From JAPOUP01 sp965199865 (GTDB lineage: Bacteria; Pseudomonadota; Alphaproteobacteria; Rhodobacterales; Rhodobacteraceae), in assembly GCA_965199865.1 (NCBI GenBank), contig CBDATU010000020.1, forward strand, positions 496,001-560,000: a stretch of 64,000 nt of DNA. The letters are read 5' to 3'. The position numbers and the translations under genes are program-made. Shown in pieces: positions 27,135 to 36,717 of the stretch. How positions within the stretch are numbered: position 1 is the stretch's first letter; each line of letters begins with the position of its first letter. The notes below the pieces were generated by a model. That model saw only the letters and a program-made list of their open reading frames with translations, did not search any database and was not told the DNA's origin.

Positions 27135-27565
27135 GCGCTTCCTTCCCGAGGCCTGCTGCCACCATTCCACCCGCGCTCAGGATGCCCTGGACGTGATCAG
27201 GACCGTACCCACTGACAGAGCCTTCTGGCCCGCAACGACGCCGGGAAACCACCCAGGAACGCAGGGGACGACCCAGTCACCGTCATCCCTGTCCTGCGGT
27301 AGCGACAGATGAATGTCCCTGTCCGCCATGGCTTCAGGTTCTGATACTGCCTGGCGAAAGGTCCTGGCCATCTGGCAGGGCCCTGACCGGATGAGGAACA
27401 GGAACGAATACCCTGAACCGACACAAATGGCGTGCCCCATCCGACAATGTGGCAGGAAAGATATTCAGGTATAGGTGAATCGCACCTATCTCAACTCCAC
27501 CGGGTTGCACCCACTGGGCTGAATCGCTAGATACACGTTGGCGCATCTACAACAGGTCTGTCCGC
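27135..27565. other. Gap upstream of secG
   Basis: No supported gene in about 430 bp; overlapping short frames lack ribosome sites and motifs. The secG promoter should lie near 27470-27555. Confidence 0.35.
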
Positions 27566-27922
27566 ATGGAAAATGTCCTCCTCATCGTCCTTCTGATCCT
27601 TGCACTTACGCTAATCGGGATCGTGCTACTCCAGCGGTCCGAAGGCGGAGGGCTTGGCATAGGTGGCGGCGGCGGCGTTGTTTCAAACCGCTCGGCGGCC
27701 ACAGCGCTCGGCAAACTGACCTGGATTCTCGGTACCGTGTTCATGGCCATTTGCCTGTTGATGACAATTCTGGCGGCGCGTGATGGTGCCAACCTGTCCG
27801 TCCTCGACGGCCTCGAAAGCTCCGAAGCCGGAGAATCCGTTCCCCTCTTTGGTGGAGATGAGTTGCTTCCCCCGCCAGCCGAGACTGAGCCCGATACCGA
27901 AACACCGCCTCGCGCGGATTGA
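27566..27922 (+). CDS. secG: Preprotein translocase subunit SecG
   Basis: 118 residues with two transmembrane helices (about 3-23 and 50-70) joined by the conserved loop LLQRSEGGGLGIGGGGG, and an acidic C-terminal tail (PPPAETEPDTETPP). SecG is part of the SecYEG channel and helps SecA-driven export. The ATG at 27566 is followed by the family's start ENVLLIV. As in other Rhodobacterales it precedes pyrG, though here about 660 bp of unassigned sequence separates them. Confidence 0.93.
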   Translation: MENVLLIVLLILALTLIGIVLLQRSEGGGLGIGGGGGVVSNRSAATALGKLTWILGTVFMAICLLMTILAARDGANLSVLDGLESSEAGESVPLFGGDELLPPPAETEPDTETPPRAD

Positions 27923-28581
27923 TGATACGCACCTCCGTGCCTTCTGATCCGCGACCTGCGGACAGTTGGCGGATGATGGAATCCAACCATTCCGTTTCAC
28001 GGTGACAGAGAGGGCAGGCCTGACGCAGTGTCGTGCATGCGGCATCGCCACGACCCAGTCGCCGGAAAACGCTGCCGCATCAGCGAATCGGCAGGAAGCT
28101 TGACACAGATGTTCATCCAGCGACTTCAGGATGTTGAACACACCGCATTTCCTCGCATATTCCGCTACGGGATAGTCGCATCCTGACAGTTCGAGGAATG
28201 CCTGTCCTTCCATGGGGAAGGAAAACTCTACCGTCCAGCACTTCACGCCAGAGACGCGACCTGCACCCACCTGCAGCCCCGTCGGCTGGAAATGTCCACG
28301 CCTCAGGCGCAGGCATGCGCCCTGCAATTCCGGTGGCACCTGGAACCGGAATTCGGCCGATAGGGGATCCGTATGGGCGGGTCACAATTCGACCTGCATC
28401 GCAATCATAATGCATGCGGGCTTTCCATGGCTTGCGGCCAGACCGAAAGGCGACCACTTGATTTTGAATGCGTGTTGCATTCCGTTTCACTCCGTGATAA
28501 GCGTTAAGCCCCGTGAAAAAGCGGAATCACATAATGGATTCCAGCGCGGCGCAGGCAGGCAAACACGGGGACCATGGCTAG
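27923..28581. other. Long secG-pyrG gap (about 660 bp)
   Basis: Usually these genes are close. On the minus strand a frame from about 28480 to 27930 gives a Cys-rich peptide (…FLELSGCDYPVAEYARKCGV…) interrupted by a TGA, with no known motif. It may be a decayed gene of unknown type. No IS end was recognised. Confidence 0.3.
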
Positions 28582-30225
28582 ATGGCGCGATTTGTTTTCA
28601 TCACTGGCGGTGTGGTTTCAAGCCTTGGGAAAGGTCTCGCATCCGCCGCCCTAGGCGCCCTGCTTCAGGCCCGGGGATTTACGGTTCGGCTCAAGAAGCT
28701 CGATCCCTATCTTAACGTCGATCCTGGAACGATGTCGCCTTTCGAGCACGGTGAGGTCTTCGTTACGGATGACGGGGCCGAAACCGATCTGGACCTGGGC
28801 CATTATGAGCGCTTTACCGGTGTTTCCGCACGCCAGACGGATTCGGTGTCCTCCGGCCGCATCTATTCCAACGTTCTGGAGAAAGAACGTCGCGGCGAAT
28901 ATCTAGGCAAGACCATTCAGGTGATTCCGCATGTCACCAACGAGATAAAGGAGTGGATTTCCGCCGACGAGGAAGAGTCGGACTTCATGCTGTGCGAGAT
29001 TGGCGGCACTGTGGGTGACATAGAAGGGCTGCCCTTTTTCGAGGCGATCCGCCAGTTCGCCCAGGACCGGGCTGCAGATCAGTGCATCTTCATGCACCTG
29101 ACCCTGCTTCCCTATCTGTCGGCGAGCCGCGAGCTCAAGACGAAGCCCACGCAGCATTCGGTCAAGGAACTCCGAATGATCGGACTGCAGCCCGACATTC
29201 TGGTCTGCAGATCCGAGACGGAAATTCCCGAGAAGGAACGGGCGAAAATCGCGCTGTTCTGCAACGTCCGGCTCGAAGCCGTCATTCCGGCCTATGACCT
29301 GAAGTCGATTTATGAGGCGCCGATGGCCTATCATAAGGCCGGTCTCGATCAGGCAGTGCTTGACGCATTCAGGATCAGCCCGGCGCCAAGACCGAACCTG
29401 ACCCGCTGGATTGACGTAGAGGACCGCATCCACAATGCCGAAGGCGAGGTCCGGATCGCCATCGTCGGAAAATACACACTGCTTGAGGACGCCTACAAAT
29501 CCATTGCCGAAGCTCTGGCCCATGGCGGCATGGCGAATCGCGTCAGGGTGAATTCCGACTGGATCGACGCGGAAATATTCGAGCGCGAGGATCCGGTTCC
29601 CTATCTTGAACCCTACCAGGCGATTCTCGTGCCTGGCGGGTTTGGAGAGCGTGGAACCGAAGGAAAGATCAAGGCCGCGGAATTCGCACGGACACACAAG
29701 GTTCCCTATCTCGGCATCTGTCTCGGGATGCAGATGGCGGTGATCGAAGCGGCAAGGAACCTGGGTGGAATGAAGGATGCGGGCTCCGAGGAGTTCTGTA
29801 GCGAAACTGGACAGAAGAGCATCACGCCCGTGATCTATTACCTGAAAGAATGGATCCGGGGGAACGAAAAGGTTGAGCGCAGCATCACCGATGCAAAGGG
29901 CGGCACGATGCGGCTCGGCGCCTATCGGGCCACACTCACGCAGGGAACGCAAGCCGCACGCATCTATGGCAGCGTCACCATCGATGAACGCCATCGCCAC
30001 CGCTATGAGGTCAATGTCCGGTATAGGGAGGCGCTGGAACGGCTCGGGCTTAGATTTTCCGGCCTATCCCCTGACGGCAGACTTCCCGAGATAGTGGAAT
30101 GGACGGACCACCCATGGTTCATCGGTGTGCAGTTTCACCCGGAACTGAAATCAAGACCATTCGCCCCGCATCCGCTCTTCGCGGATTTCGTACGGGCGGC
30201 GAAGGAAATGTCGCGACTGGTGTGA
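28582..30225 (+). CDS. pyrG: CTP synthase
   Basis: Makes CTP from UTP, ATP and glutamine. 547 residues, normal. The N-terminal synthetase domain has GGVVSSLGKGLASAALG (residues 9-25), LDPYLNVDPGTMSPFEHGEV and the GGTVGDIEG switch. The C-terminal class I glutamine amidotransferase has LGICLGMQ with the nucleophile Cys and VQFHPELKSRP with the catalytic His and Glu. The ATG at 28582 is preceded by an ATGGCTAG overlap candidate at 28574 without better support. It is followed by an AT-poor 130-base gap. Confidence 0.97.
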   Translation: MARFVFITGGVVSSLGKGLASAALGALLQARGFTVRLKKLDPYLNVDPGTMSPFEHGEVFVTDDGAETDLDLGHYERFTGVSARQTDSVSSGRIYSNVLEKERRGEYLGKTIQVIPHVTNEIKEWISADEEESDFMLCEIGGTVGDIEGLPFFEAIRQFAQDRAADQCIFMHLTLLPYLSASRELKTKPTQHSVKELRMIGLQPDILVCRSETEIPEKERAKIALFCNVRLEAVIPAYDLKSIYEAPMAYHKAGLDQAVLDAFRISPAPRPNLTRWIDVEDRIHNAEGEVRIAIVGKYTLLEDAYKSIAEALAHGGMANRVRVNSDWIDAEIFEREDPVPYLEPYQAILVPGGFGERGTEGKIKAAEFARTHKVPYLGICLGMQMAVIEAARNLGGMKDAGSEEFCSETGQKSITPVIYYLKEWIRGNEKVERSITDAKGGTMRLGAYRATLTQGTQAARIYGSVTIDERHRHRYEVNVRYREALERLGLRFSGLSPDGRLPEIVEWTDHPWFIGVQFHPELKSRPFAPHPLFADFVRAAKEMSRLV

Positions 30226-30357
30226 ATCCTGTGTATCAGTGATTCCCTCGACCAGCGGACCGGATCTCCAGAGACGCTCCAGACCGAAACCGCGGCCCCG
30301 CAATGTCACATTCAACTAACCCTTTCGCGCATCGCGGCCAGCAGCTATATTCCATCC

Positions 30358-30801
30358 ATGTTCAGTGAACTGCTCACAAGATTGACACGGCCCAGTCCGC
30401 AGCCACTCCCTGAATGTGACGCCCGTCAGGCACTGGCGGCACTGCTGGTAAGGGCGGCGCGGTCTGATGGCGACTATGCAGAAGACGAAGGATCCAGAAT
30501 CGACCGGATACTGATGGCGCGGTATGATCTGTCACCCTTCGAGGCCCCCCGCCTGCGGGCGCAGGCCGAGGCATTGGAGGTGGAGGCACCTGATACCGTG
30601 CGTTTCACCCGCGCTATCAAGGATGCCGTACCATATGAGGACCGGGAAAGTGTTGTCGAAGCGCTTTGGGATGTGGTTCTTGCCGATGGAATCCGCGACC
30701 ATGAGGAAGACGCCTTCCTTCGGCTGGCAGCCAACCTATTGGGGGTGAACGACCGCGACAGCGCATTGGCCCGCAGACGCGTCGAATCGCGAAGGGCATG
30801 A
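30358..30801 (+). CDS. TerB-family protein
   Basis: 147 residues, mostly helical, acidic. Pattern ALAALLVRAARSDGDYAEDE and LWDVVLADGIRDHEEDAFLR shows two EF-like acidic turns (DGDYAEDE, DGIRDHEE), a mark of the TerB/tellurite-resistance fold, which binds metal ions in some members. The role is unknown and tellurite resistance should not be assumed from the name. Its stop overlaps the next start by four bases (30798-30801), so the two genes form an operon. Confidence 0.85.
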   Translation: MFSELLTRLTRPSPQPLPECDARQALAALLVRAARSDGDYAEDEGSRIDRILMARYDLSPFEAPRLRAQAEALEVEAPDTVRFTRAIKDAVPYEDRESVVEALWDVVLADGIRDHEEDAFLRLAANLLGVNDRDSALARRRVESRRA

Positions 30802-31532
30802 TCGCTGGTCTTCCGATGTATGACCGACCCGAGACCTTCGGGGCGAATGATCGGCTCTGGAGTCTCACGAAGGACGCGCTGGCGGACCGCCGCGTCCCGG
30901 CACCTGATCGCCTGACCCGCGGTATCGATCCCTGGACACTCTGGCACCGCCCCGACCTGGTGCTGGCCCAGACCTGCGGACTGCCCTACAGAACAGGATT
31001 GCACGGAAAAGTGGAGCTTGTCGCTACGCCAGTGCAGGACCTGCCCTGCGAACCAGGATTCTATTTCAGCGAAATCGTCACCAGAATGGACGATCCCCGT
31101 TCGACTCCAGCGGAATTCGACAACGCCCGGCTGGCGGTCAACGAACAATGCTCGCAAAGCGGATGGGCCGCACCCCGGCAATGGGCTGCCGTGAATGGAA
31201 TCAGTTTCGGAGAGATACTGCTTACGGGCTCGCATTCGGCATCATCACACGCCGTCGCTGAAGGACAGTCCGATCTGGCCGCAATCGATGCGCTGACCTG
31301 GAAGATGATCGAGCGATGGGATGCCCATGCGGCGGGCCTTCGCGTCGTGGCGCGCACCGAACCCACCCCCACACTTCCCTACATTTCCGCCAGGGGCAGT
31401 GACAGCGACCTGATCTCGCGGGCTCTGGACGACGCCATTTCCGAACTGTCCGAAGGGGATCGGGCGATTCTGGGACTCAATGGGATCACGCGGATTTCCT
31501 GGGAGCGCTATTTCCCGGATTCATATGCCTAA
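30798..31532 (+). CDS. PhnD-like phosphate/phosphonate ABC-type substrate-binding protein
   Basis: 244 residues with no signal peptide. HRPDLVLAQTCGLPYRTGLH and the later NEQCSQSGWAA and GSHSASSHAVAEGQSDLAAI fit the PhnD/SsuA/transferrin periplasmic-binding fold (family of phosphite/phosphonate binding proteins). The missing signal suggests a cytoplasmic ligand sensor, or a start further upstream that is not seen. It is translationally coupled to the TerB-family gene. Ligand unknown. Confidence 0.75.
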   Translation: MIAGLPMYDRPETFGANDRLWSLTKDALADRRVPAPDRLTRGIDPWTLWHRPDLVLAQTCGLPYRTGLHGKVELVATPVQDLPCEPGFYFSEIVTRMDDPRSTPAEFDNARLAVNEQCSQSGWAAPRQWAAVNGISFGEILLTGSHSASSHAVAEGQSDLAAIDALTWKMIERWDAHAAGLRVVARTEPTPTLPYISARGSDSDLISRALDDAISELSEGDRAILGLNGITRISWERYFPDSYA

Positions 31533-31896
31533 TTCCGCATTGGCCCACAAATTACGGCCTAATCCAGGGAAGGGTCGGAAATCAGCCATTGCAATTTCTT
31601 CTGATTCCTTCGCTAATCAGTCGGAATCAACGACTCAGTGGCAAGGCTTGTGACAGAATCCACCTCACCGGTCATCGAAATCCGTGACCTGCACAAGAGC
31701 TTCGGTGCACTGGAAGTCCTGAAGGGCGTTGGAATGAGAGCGCTCAAGGGGCAGGTGATTTCCCTGATCGGATCGTCAGGGTCGGGTAAGTCCACGCTTC
31801 TGCGCTGCGCCAACCTTCTCGAACATAGCCAGCAGGGCGAAATACTGTTTGAAGGCGAGCCAATACGCTGGAGGGGCAGCAACCATGGCCGACGCC

Positions 31897-34331
31897 TGTC
31901 ACTATCCCTCTGGTGACTCTGGAGGCTCCGCCCATTCCCTCATCGCCCTGTACATCTCCGTTGCCAGCAGCAGGTATTTCATGCCCTTCCACATTTTCTC
32001 CGTTCCCGGCAGGGGCTGGCGTTTCGAGGGGATGAAGCCGACGTAACGGCCGATGTCGATGGCGGCCTCGCGGATGGTGAGGCCGTCGAAGGGCGGGGCA
32101 CGGACATTCCTGAACCGATACCGGCCCATCGCTATGTACAGGGCGGTGAGTTCGTCCGCGTCCAGGAAATCGAGGGCGGGCCGGTCGGGCTCGGCCTTCG
32201 CGGCGCGCTGGATGTCGAACACGCGCCATGCGGTGACGGCGTCGAAGGCGAGACACCTGCGCAGGTCGTCGGCCTCGTCGAGGCGGCGGTCCTCGATGCG
32301 GGTGCACTGTTTCAGCGTCTTGAAATATTCCTCGATGGTCCATCTTCTTTCGTACCGCCTGACGGTGTCGATGGCGCCCTGGAGGTCGGGCTTCGCGTCG
32401 CTGGACAGCAGCAGCCATGACAGCCGCCGGCCGCCCTTCGGCGGCGTGGTGGTCTCGCTGGCGAGCACGGCGGTGACCGGCAGGGTCTGGCGGCTCTTTC
32501 CCGGGGCCTTCAGCTCGACGCGTGCGACGCGGATCTCCGTCTCCGCGGTCCGCGCCGGGCGGGCCCTCACGGCCTTCCGCCCACGCGACCCGGTGATCCC
32601 GCCGCGCGCCGCGACGTGGACGGTGCGCGTCCCGGCGGCGGGCAGCCCGGAGACATGCTCCATGAGGTCGACCACCCCGCCGCCGGCGATGACGGAGCGG
32701 CGGGTCGAGGCGCTGGAGCGCACCAGCAGCCCGGCCGCGGCGGGGTCCTCCGCCTGGGCCTCGAACATGTCCCATATGTCGCCCTCGCGGTCGCAGACGG
32801 TGATCACGCGCGTTCCAGGGCTGGTCCTCCCGACCTCCTGCGCCAGTGCGAGGCCCTCCAGCCAGCGGCGGCTCTCGCTGCCACCGTCGGGTGTCTCCGT
32901 CTCCGCCGCCCTGTCCGGTTCCGTCTCCGCCCGCCCCGTGTCTCCGCGCCTGCGGTCGACCTTCACGGTGACGCCCTCCCGGAAGCCGGCGTCGATGGCC
33001 AGCACCCCGAGGCCGCGGCCGGAGGCCGACACCGCCAGCGTCACGTGCGCCGGGATGCCGACGCTGCCCGATCCGCCGCCGCCGAGCTTCGCCAGGCCGC
33101 CCGTGGAGCCCTTCAGGCCGGAAAAGTCCAGCATCGTGGTGTCCTGGATGGCCAGGACCTCCCTTTCGGCGCGGCAGCGCCACAAGGTGGCCATGCGGTG
33201 GCTCTCGATGATGTCGTCCATGCTCACCCTGGGGTTGGAAAGCAGCCTGTAGGCCGCCTTCTGGTCCTTCCTGTCGGGAAACACGACGGAAACCGGCTCG
33301 CCGGGCCGGGTCTCCCAGGCCCTGGCCATGGCCAGGATCCGGTCGCGCACCCTGCTGTCGGCGTGGCCGCACAGGCCGAACTCCAGATCCGCCCAGTCGG
33401 CGTTCTCAGGGACCGCCGGGGCCGGGCCCAGCCAGCGCGGCGTCCGAGGCCCGCGGCACATGCGGTCGCGCCAGTCCGGATCCAGCGGCCTCATCCAGAC
33501 GCCGCAGGCCTCCGCTCCCTCCCGGTGGCCGGGCGGACGGCCGGAGGTGGACCCGGCGAACTCCCATCCGGCGGCCGCGTAGGCCGTGCCCGGGCGTTCC
33601 GCGCCGACATAGGTGAAGGCCATCGCCGGACGGACGCCGTGCAGCCTCTCCCAGTCATCGGGAAGCCGCCTTGCCGCCAGACCCAGAACGTGGCTCGCCA
33701 GGTGCGGGACCTCCACACCCGGCAGGATGAGGAACCGCGAGTTCTGGACCAGCAGCCGCAGGTTCGCCATCCGCTCCCGGCCGCTCCAGCCGATGTAGGC
33801 GTCCCGTGCCCTCTGGTGCCAGTTGGCCGCGTGAAAGCAGAGCCCGCCGACGCGCCCCAGGCGTTCGCTGCTGATCCAGTAGAAGAGAAGCGCGCCGGGA
33901 TTGGACGGCTCGCCCTGGGGATGGTGGCTCTCCATCATCGCCCGCAGGGCACGCCGCTGCTCCGCCGTCTCCGCCATCTCCAGCCCGACACCGCCGAGCT
34001 CCGCGAGCGTGCCGGAGAAGTGGATGTCGGGATGGTCCGGCAGCGGCCCGCGACGACCGGGTGGAGGCCGGCCCGCCGACGGCAGGGCGATGCCGTAGCG
34101 CTCCGCGATCCCCGGCAGGGCCAGCCGGGCGGAGGCGAGGCACGGCGCTCCTGCGGCGTTGGTCCAGCCCTCGCGCTCGCACAGGCCTCCGGCCATGGCG
34201 GAACGGCTGGCTCCCGTCGCCGCCATCGACCTCAGCCACTCGACCGTTCCCTCCCTGAAATGACGCATCCCGACCTGCATGCGAATCGGGTATCATCACC
34301 ACCCTGCCGAGTCAACCACGGACAAGTGACA
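31897..34331 (-). mobile_element. IS4-type element with a DruA/DUF4338-bearing transposase
   Basis: 2435 bp, ends TGTCACT and AGTGACA (inverted), bounded by an 11-base direct repeat TGGCCGACGCC (31886-31896 and 34332-34342). It carries one gene. The perfect target duplication means a fairly recent insertion. Confidence 0.92.
31902..34280 (-). CDS. IS4-family (Tn5-like) transposase fused to an N-terminal DruA/DUF4338 region
   Basis: 792 residues, about twice a usual IS4 transposase. Residues 1-280 resemble DruA (DUF4338): an HTH-like start (RSAMAGGLCEREGWTNAAGA), FYWISSERLGRVGGLCFHAA, RFLILPGVEVPHLASHVLGL and ERPGTAYAAAGWEFAG. Next comes a Tn5-type DNA-binding region (AWETRPGEPVSVVFPDRKDQ, KAAYRLLSNPRVSMDD), then the DDE domain: QDTTMLDFSG, ITVCDREGDIWDMF and the Glu helix in RRWTIEEYFKTLKQC. 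The frame is open and fills nearly the entire element. DruA is otherwise known from Druantia antiphage loci, and its role here (target choice, end processing or DNA binding) is unknown. Naming of the N-terminal region rests on recalled family patterns. Confidence 0.85.
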   Translation of the reverse strand: MQVGMRHFREGTVEWLRSMAATGASRSAMAGGLCEREGWTNAAGAPCLASARLALPGIAERYGIALPSAGRPPPGRRGPLPDHPDIHFSGTLAELGGVGLEMAETAEQRRALRAMMESHHPQGEPSNPGALLFYWISSERLGRVGGLCFHAANWHQRARDAYIGWSGRERMANLRLLVQNSRFLILPGVEVPHLASHVLGLAARRLPDDWERLHGVRPAMAFTYVGAERPGTAYAAAGWEFAGSTSGRPPGHREGAEACGVWMRPLDPDWRDRMCRGPRTPRWLGPAPAVPENADWADLEFGLCGHADSRVRDRILAMARAWETRPGEPVSVVFPDRKDQKAAYRLLSNPRVSMDDIIESHRMATLWRCRAEREVLAIQDTTMLDFSGLKGSTGGLAKLGGGGSGSVGIPAHVTLAVSASGRGLGVLAIDAGFREGVTVKVDRRRGDTGRAETEPDRAAETETPDGGSESRRWLEGLALAQEVGRTSPGTRVITVCDREGDIWDMFEAQAEDPAAAGLLVRSSASTRRSVIAGGGVVDLMEHVSGLPAAGTRTVHVAARGGITGSRGRKAVRARPARTAETEIRVARVELKAPGKSRQTLPVTAVLASETTTPPKGGRRLSWLLLSSDAKPDLQGAIDTVRRYERRWTIEEYFKTLKQCTRIEDRRLDEADDLRRCLAFDAVTAWRVFDIQRAAKAEPDRPALDFLDADELTALYIAMGRYRFRNVRAPPFDGLTIREAAIDIGRYVGFIPSKRQPLPGTEKMWKGMKYLLLATEMYRAMREWAEPPESPEG

Positions 34332-35002
34332 TGGCCGACGCCCCGCCGACCGGGCACAGGTCACGCGCATCCGGACCAACCTCAGCATGGTTTTCCAGCA
34401 GTTCAACCTCTGGTCTCACATGACAATCCTTCAGAACGTCATGGAAGCCCCGGTGACGGTCCTTGGCCGCGACAGACGTGACGTGGAACACTCGGCACGC
34501 GGCTATCTCGACAAGGTAGGTATAGGCGACAAATGCGACTCCTACCCACTACAGCTATCGGGTGGCCAGCAGCAACGGGCCGCCATTGCCCGCGCATTAT
34601 GCATGGAACCCAGAGCGCTGCTATTCGACGAGCCTACCAGTGCACTGGATCCGGAACTGGAGCAGGAAGTTGTCAAGGTCATCAGGGAACTGGCGAATGA
34701 GGGCCGAACCATGCTGCTTGTGACCCACGACATGGCGATGGCCAGCGACGTCTCGGACCATGTCCTATTCTTGCACAAAGGGAGAATCGAAGAGGAAGGA
34801 AAACCCAGGGAACTGTTTGGTAATCCGGCAACCATCCGCCTTCAGCAATTCCTTAGCCATGTGCAGACTCCATGACGCTGCGCGAAACGGGCTGTCTGGA
34901 ACTGCCCTTGCCCTACCGACACTGCGCTTCCAGGGGCGCTGGGACAGTCGCCGCCTGTCTGAAACCATCCTGACCAAATGCAATCATTATAGGAGAGAAC
35001 CC

Positions 35003-35725
35003 ATGAAACATCTGATCCTGAACGCCTCGGCTCTGGCTTTTGCCGCCAGTATGGCGATGGCCGACAACCACACCTTGGTTCGCATTGGAACCGAAGGAGC
35101 CTATGCCCCCTGGAACTTCATCAACGATGTCGGCGAAATTGATGGATTCGAGCGCGAACTTGGCGATGAACTGTGCGAACGTGCCAGCCTGACCTGCGAG
35201 TGGGTGACCAACGACTGGGATTCCATCATCCCAAACCTCGTGTCAGGAAACTACGATGCGATCATGGCGGGCATGTCAATCACCGCCGAACGCGACGAAG
35301 TCATCGACTTCACCCAGAACTACTCCCAGCCTGACCCCTCAGCCTATCTGGTTATGTCCGAGAACGTCGATCCGGCGGGAGCGGTGGTCGCGGCGCAGAC
35401 GAATACGATCCAGGCCGCTTTCATCGCCGAAAAGGGCTGGACCCTGGTCGAGTTCGCAACCCCCGAGGAAACGATCGCCGCCGTGAAGAACGGCGAAGCG
35501 GATGCGGTGCTGGCCGACACGTCGTATCTGACGCCATTTGCGGAAGATGATCCGGACCTGATGTTTCTGGAGCAGCAGGAACTGATTGGCGGCGGAGTCG
35601 GAATGGGACTTCGCGAATCGGATGGCGAACTGAAGGAAAAGTTCAACATGGCGATTCAGTCCATGAAGGATGACGGTTCGCTCAATGCACTGATCGAGAA
35701 ATGGGAAATCGGTGAGACCTTCTGA
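35003..35725 (+). CDS. Periplasmic amino-acid-type substrate-binding protein of an ABC importer
   Basis: The ATG at 35003 follows TAGGAGAGAAC and starts a signal peptide (MKHLILNASALAFAASMAMA); mature protein about 220 residues, total 240. The family core is clear: VRIGTEGAYAPWNFINDVGE, FERELGDELCERASLTCEWV, DWDSIIPNLVSGNYDAIMAG. Ligand likely a basic or polar amino acid or polyamine, not determinable. It is followed by a strong stem-loop typical between binding-protein and permease genes. Its ATPase and first permease are damaged, so uptake through this system is doubtful. Confidence 0.92.
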   Translation: MKHLILNASALAFAASMAMADNHTLVRIGTEGAYAPWNFINDVGEIDGFERELGDELCERASLTCEWVTNDWDSIIPNLVSGNYDAIMAGMSITAERDEVIDFTQNYSQPDPSAYLVMSENVDPAGAVVAAQTNTIQAAFIAEKGWTLVEFATPEETIAAVKNGEADAVLADTSYLTPFAEDDPDLMFLEQQELIGGGVGMGLRESDGELKEKFNMAIQSMKDDGSLNALIEKWEIGETF

Positions 35726-35746
35726 AGCCTGATCCTGCGATGGTCG

Positions 35747-35786
35747 CCCTGCGGTCCAGCTTCGTTCAAGAACCGGGACCGCAGGG
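35747..35786 (+). terminator. Stem-loop between binding-protein and permease genes
   Basis: CCCTGCGGTCC (35747-35757) pairs perfectly with GGACCGCAGGG (35776-35786). In this position such hairpins raise binding-protein mRNA over permease mRNA by partial termination or 3'-end protection. Confidence 0.6.
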
Positions 35787-35814
35787 AATTAATGAGACCT
35801 CACCAAATCCAGTT

Positions 35815-36717
35815 ATGGCAGATCCGGGGACATACTGAGGAATCGGAACCATATTCAGTTTCTGCTCAGATCCAGAAGCGATTACGGGACTCGCCTGGCT
35901 TGCATGTTATCTGACAACGGGCAAGCATCTGGGACTTTACTGGTCCTTTCTGACAGTGTTCGCGCTGCTAGCCATCACCGCCCCAATGGCGTTGCTGCTA
36001 GGGTTCGGTGGCGCAACAGCGGCTCGCAGCGGCTTGCCACCGCTCAGATGGTTCGGAAAGGCTTATATCTCCGTCGTGCGCGGAGTGCCGGACATCGCTT
36101 TCTTCCTGTTCTTTGTCATTGCGCTGGATCAGGCATTCGAACTGTTGCGCCACAAGGTACTCTGCCCGGGCTGGACCGAGGCGATATGGCAGGGCAACGA
36201 CTTCCGTGTCTGCCCCCAGGCAAAGCTACCTCTGGGAACTGCTCCGCAATGGATACATGAGGTATATGGCTTCTTTGTCGCAGTCCTTACATTCGCCATT
36301 GTCTTTGGTGCATTCTCCGCCAACGTTCTATATGGGGCGATGACAGCGGTTCCCCGCGGCCAGTTGGAGACCGCTGAAGCATATGGAATGACGCGAGCCC
36401 AGGTGTTCAGGCGTGTTCTCGTTCCACAGATGTGGATCTATGCACTACCCGGGCTCAGCAATCTCTGGATGATCCTGATCAAGGCCACCCCCCTACTATT
36501 CCTGCTCGGCGTAGAGGACATCGTTTACTGGGCCCGTGAACTGGGCGGCACAAAACAGGCGAGATTCTCTGACTACCCGCATGGCGACTGGAGGCTTTGG
36601 TATTTCCTGGGTCTGCTTGTATTCTATCTGGCCTTCACCAAGGTGTCGGAAATCGTCCTCGATCGAATCGCGAAGAGGCTGTCGCACGGTCAGGCAATGG
36701 CGGGCACCCCGGCATGA
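35815..36717 (+). pseudogene. ABC transporter permease 1 (amino-acid type), early stop codon
   Basis: An ATG at 35815 begins MADPGTY, then a TGA at 35836-35838, then the same frame continues GIGTIFSFCSDPEAITGLAW and CYLTTGKHLGLYWSF into the permease. A TGG-to-TGA change at codon 8 would explain it. After the TGA there is no ATG/GTG/TTG until GTG 35956, which would cut away the start of the first membrane helix. The body has the permease signature AVPRGQLETAEAYGMTRAQV (EAA loop) and several helices, with an insertion containing two cysteines (CPGWTE, CPQAKL). Truncated translation from 35956 remains possible. It overlaps the next gene by ATGA. Confidence 0.7.

Larger units (their letters stand above)
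31638..34875 (+). pseudogene. Amino-acid ABC transporter ATPase, split by an IS4-type element
   Basis: The first part (to 31896) has the Walker A GSSGSGKSTLLR, and the second (from 34343, recognisable as MVFQQFNLWSHMTILQNVME) has the Q-loop, signature LSGGQQQRAAIARAL and Walker B LLFDEPTSALDPE, ending at 34875. Removing the element and one 11-base copy of its target gives an in-frame join GSNHGRRPADRAQVTR, so the gene was intact before insertion. It belonged to a polar amino acid importer (GlnQ/HisP type) with the binding protein and permeases that follow. As it stands no functional ATPase can be made, unless the distal part is expressed from an internal start. The initiation codon for the first part is the GTG or ATG near 31638. 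Confidence 0.92.

Noticed and set aside
30358..30801. Tellurite resistance operon
   Set aside because: Only a TerB-like domain protein is present, without terC, terD or other ter genes, so the function should not be inferred.
32053..34481. Open frames of 400-620 codons opposite the IS4-type transposase
   Set aside because: Composition (Arg/Ala/Gly-rich, no motifs) is that of a GC-rich shadow frame.
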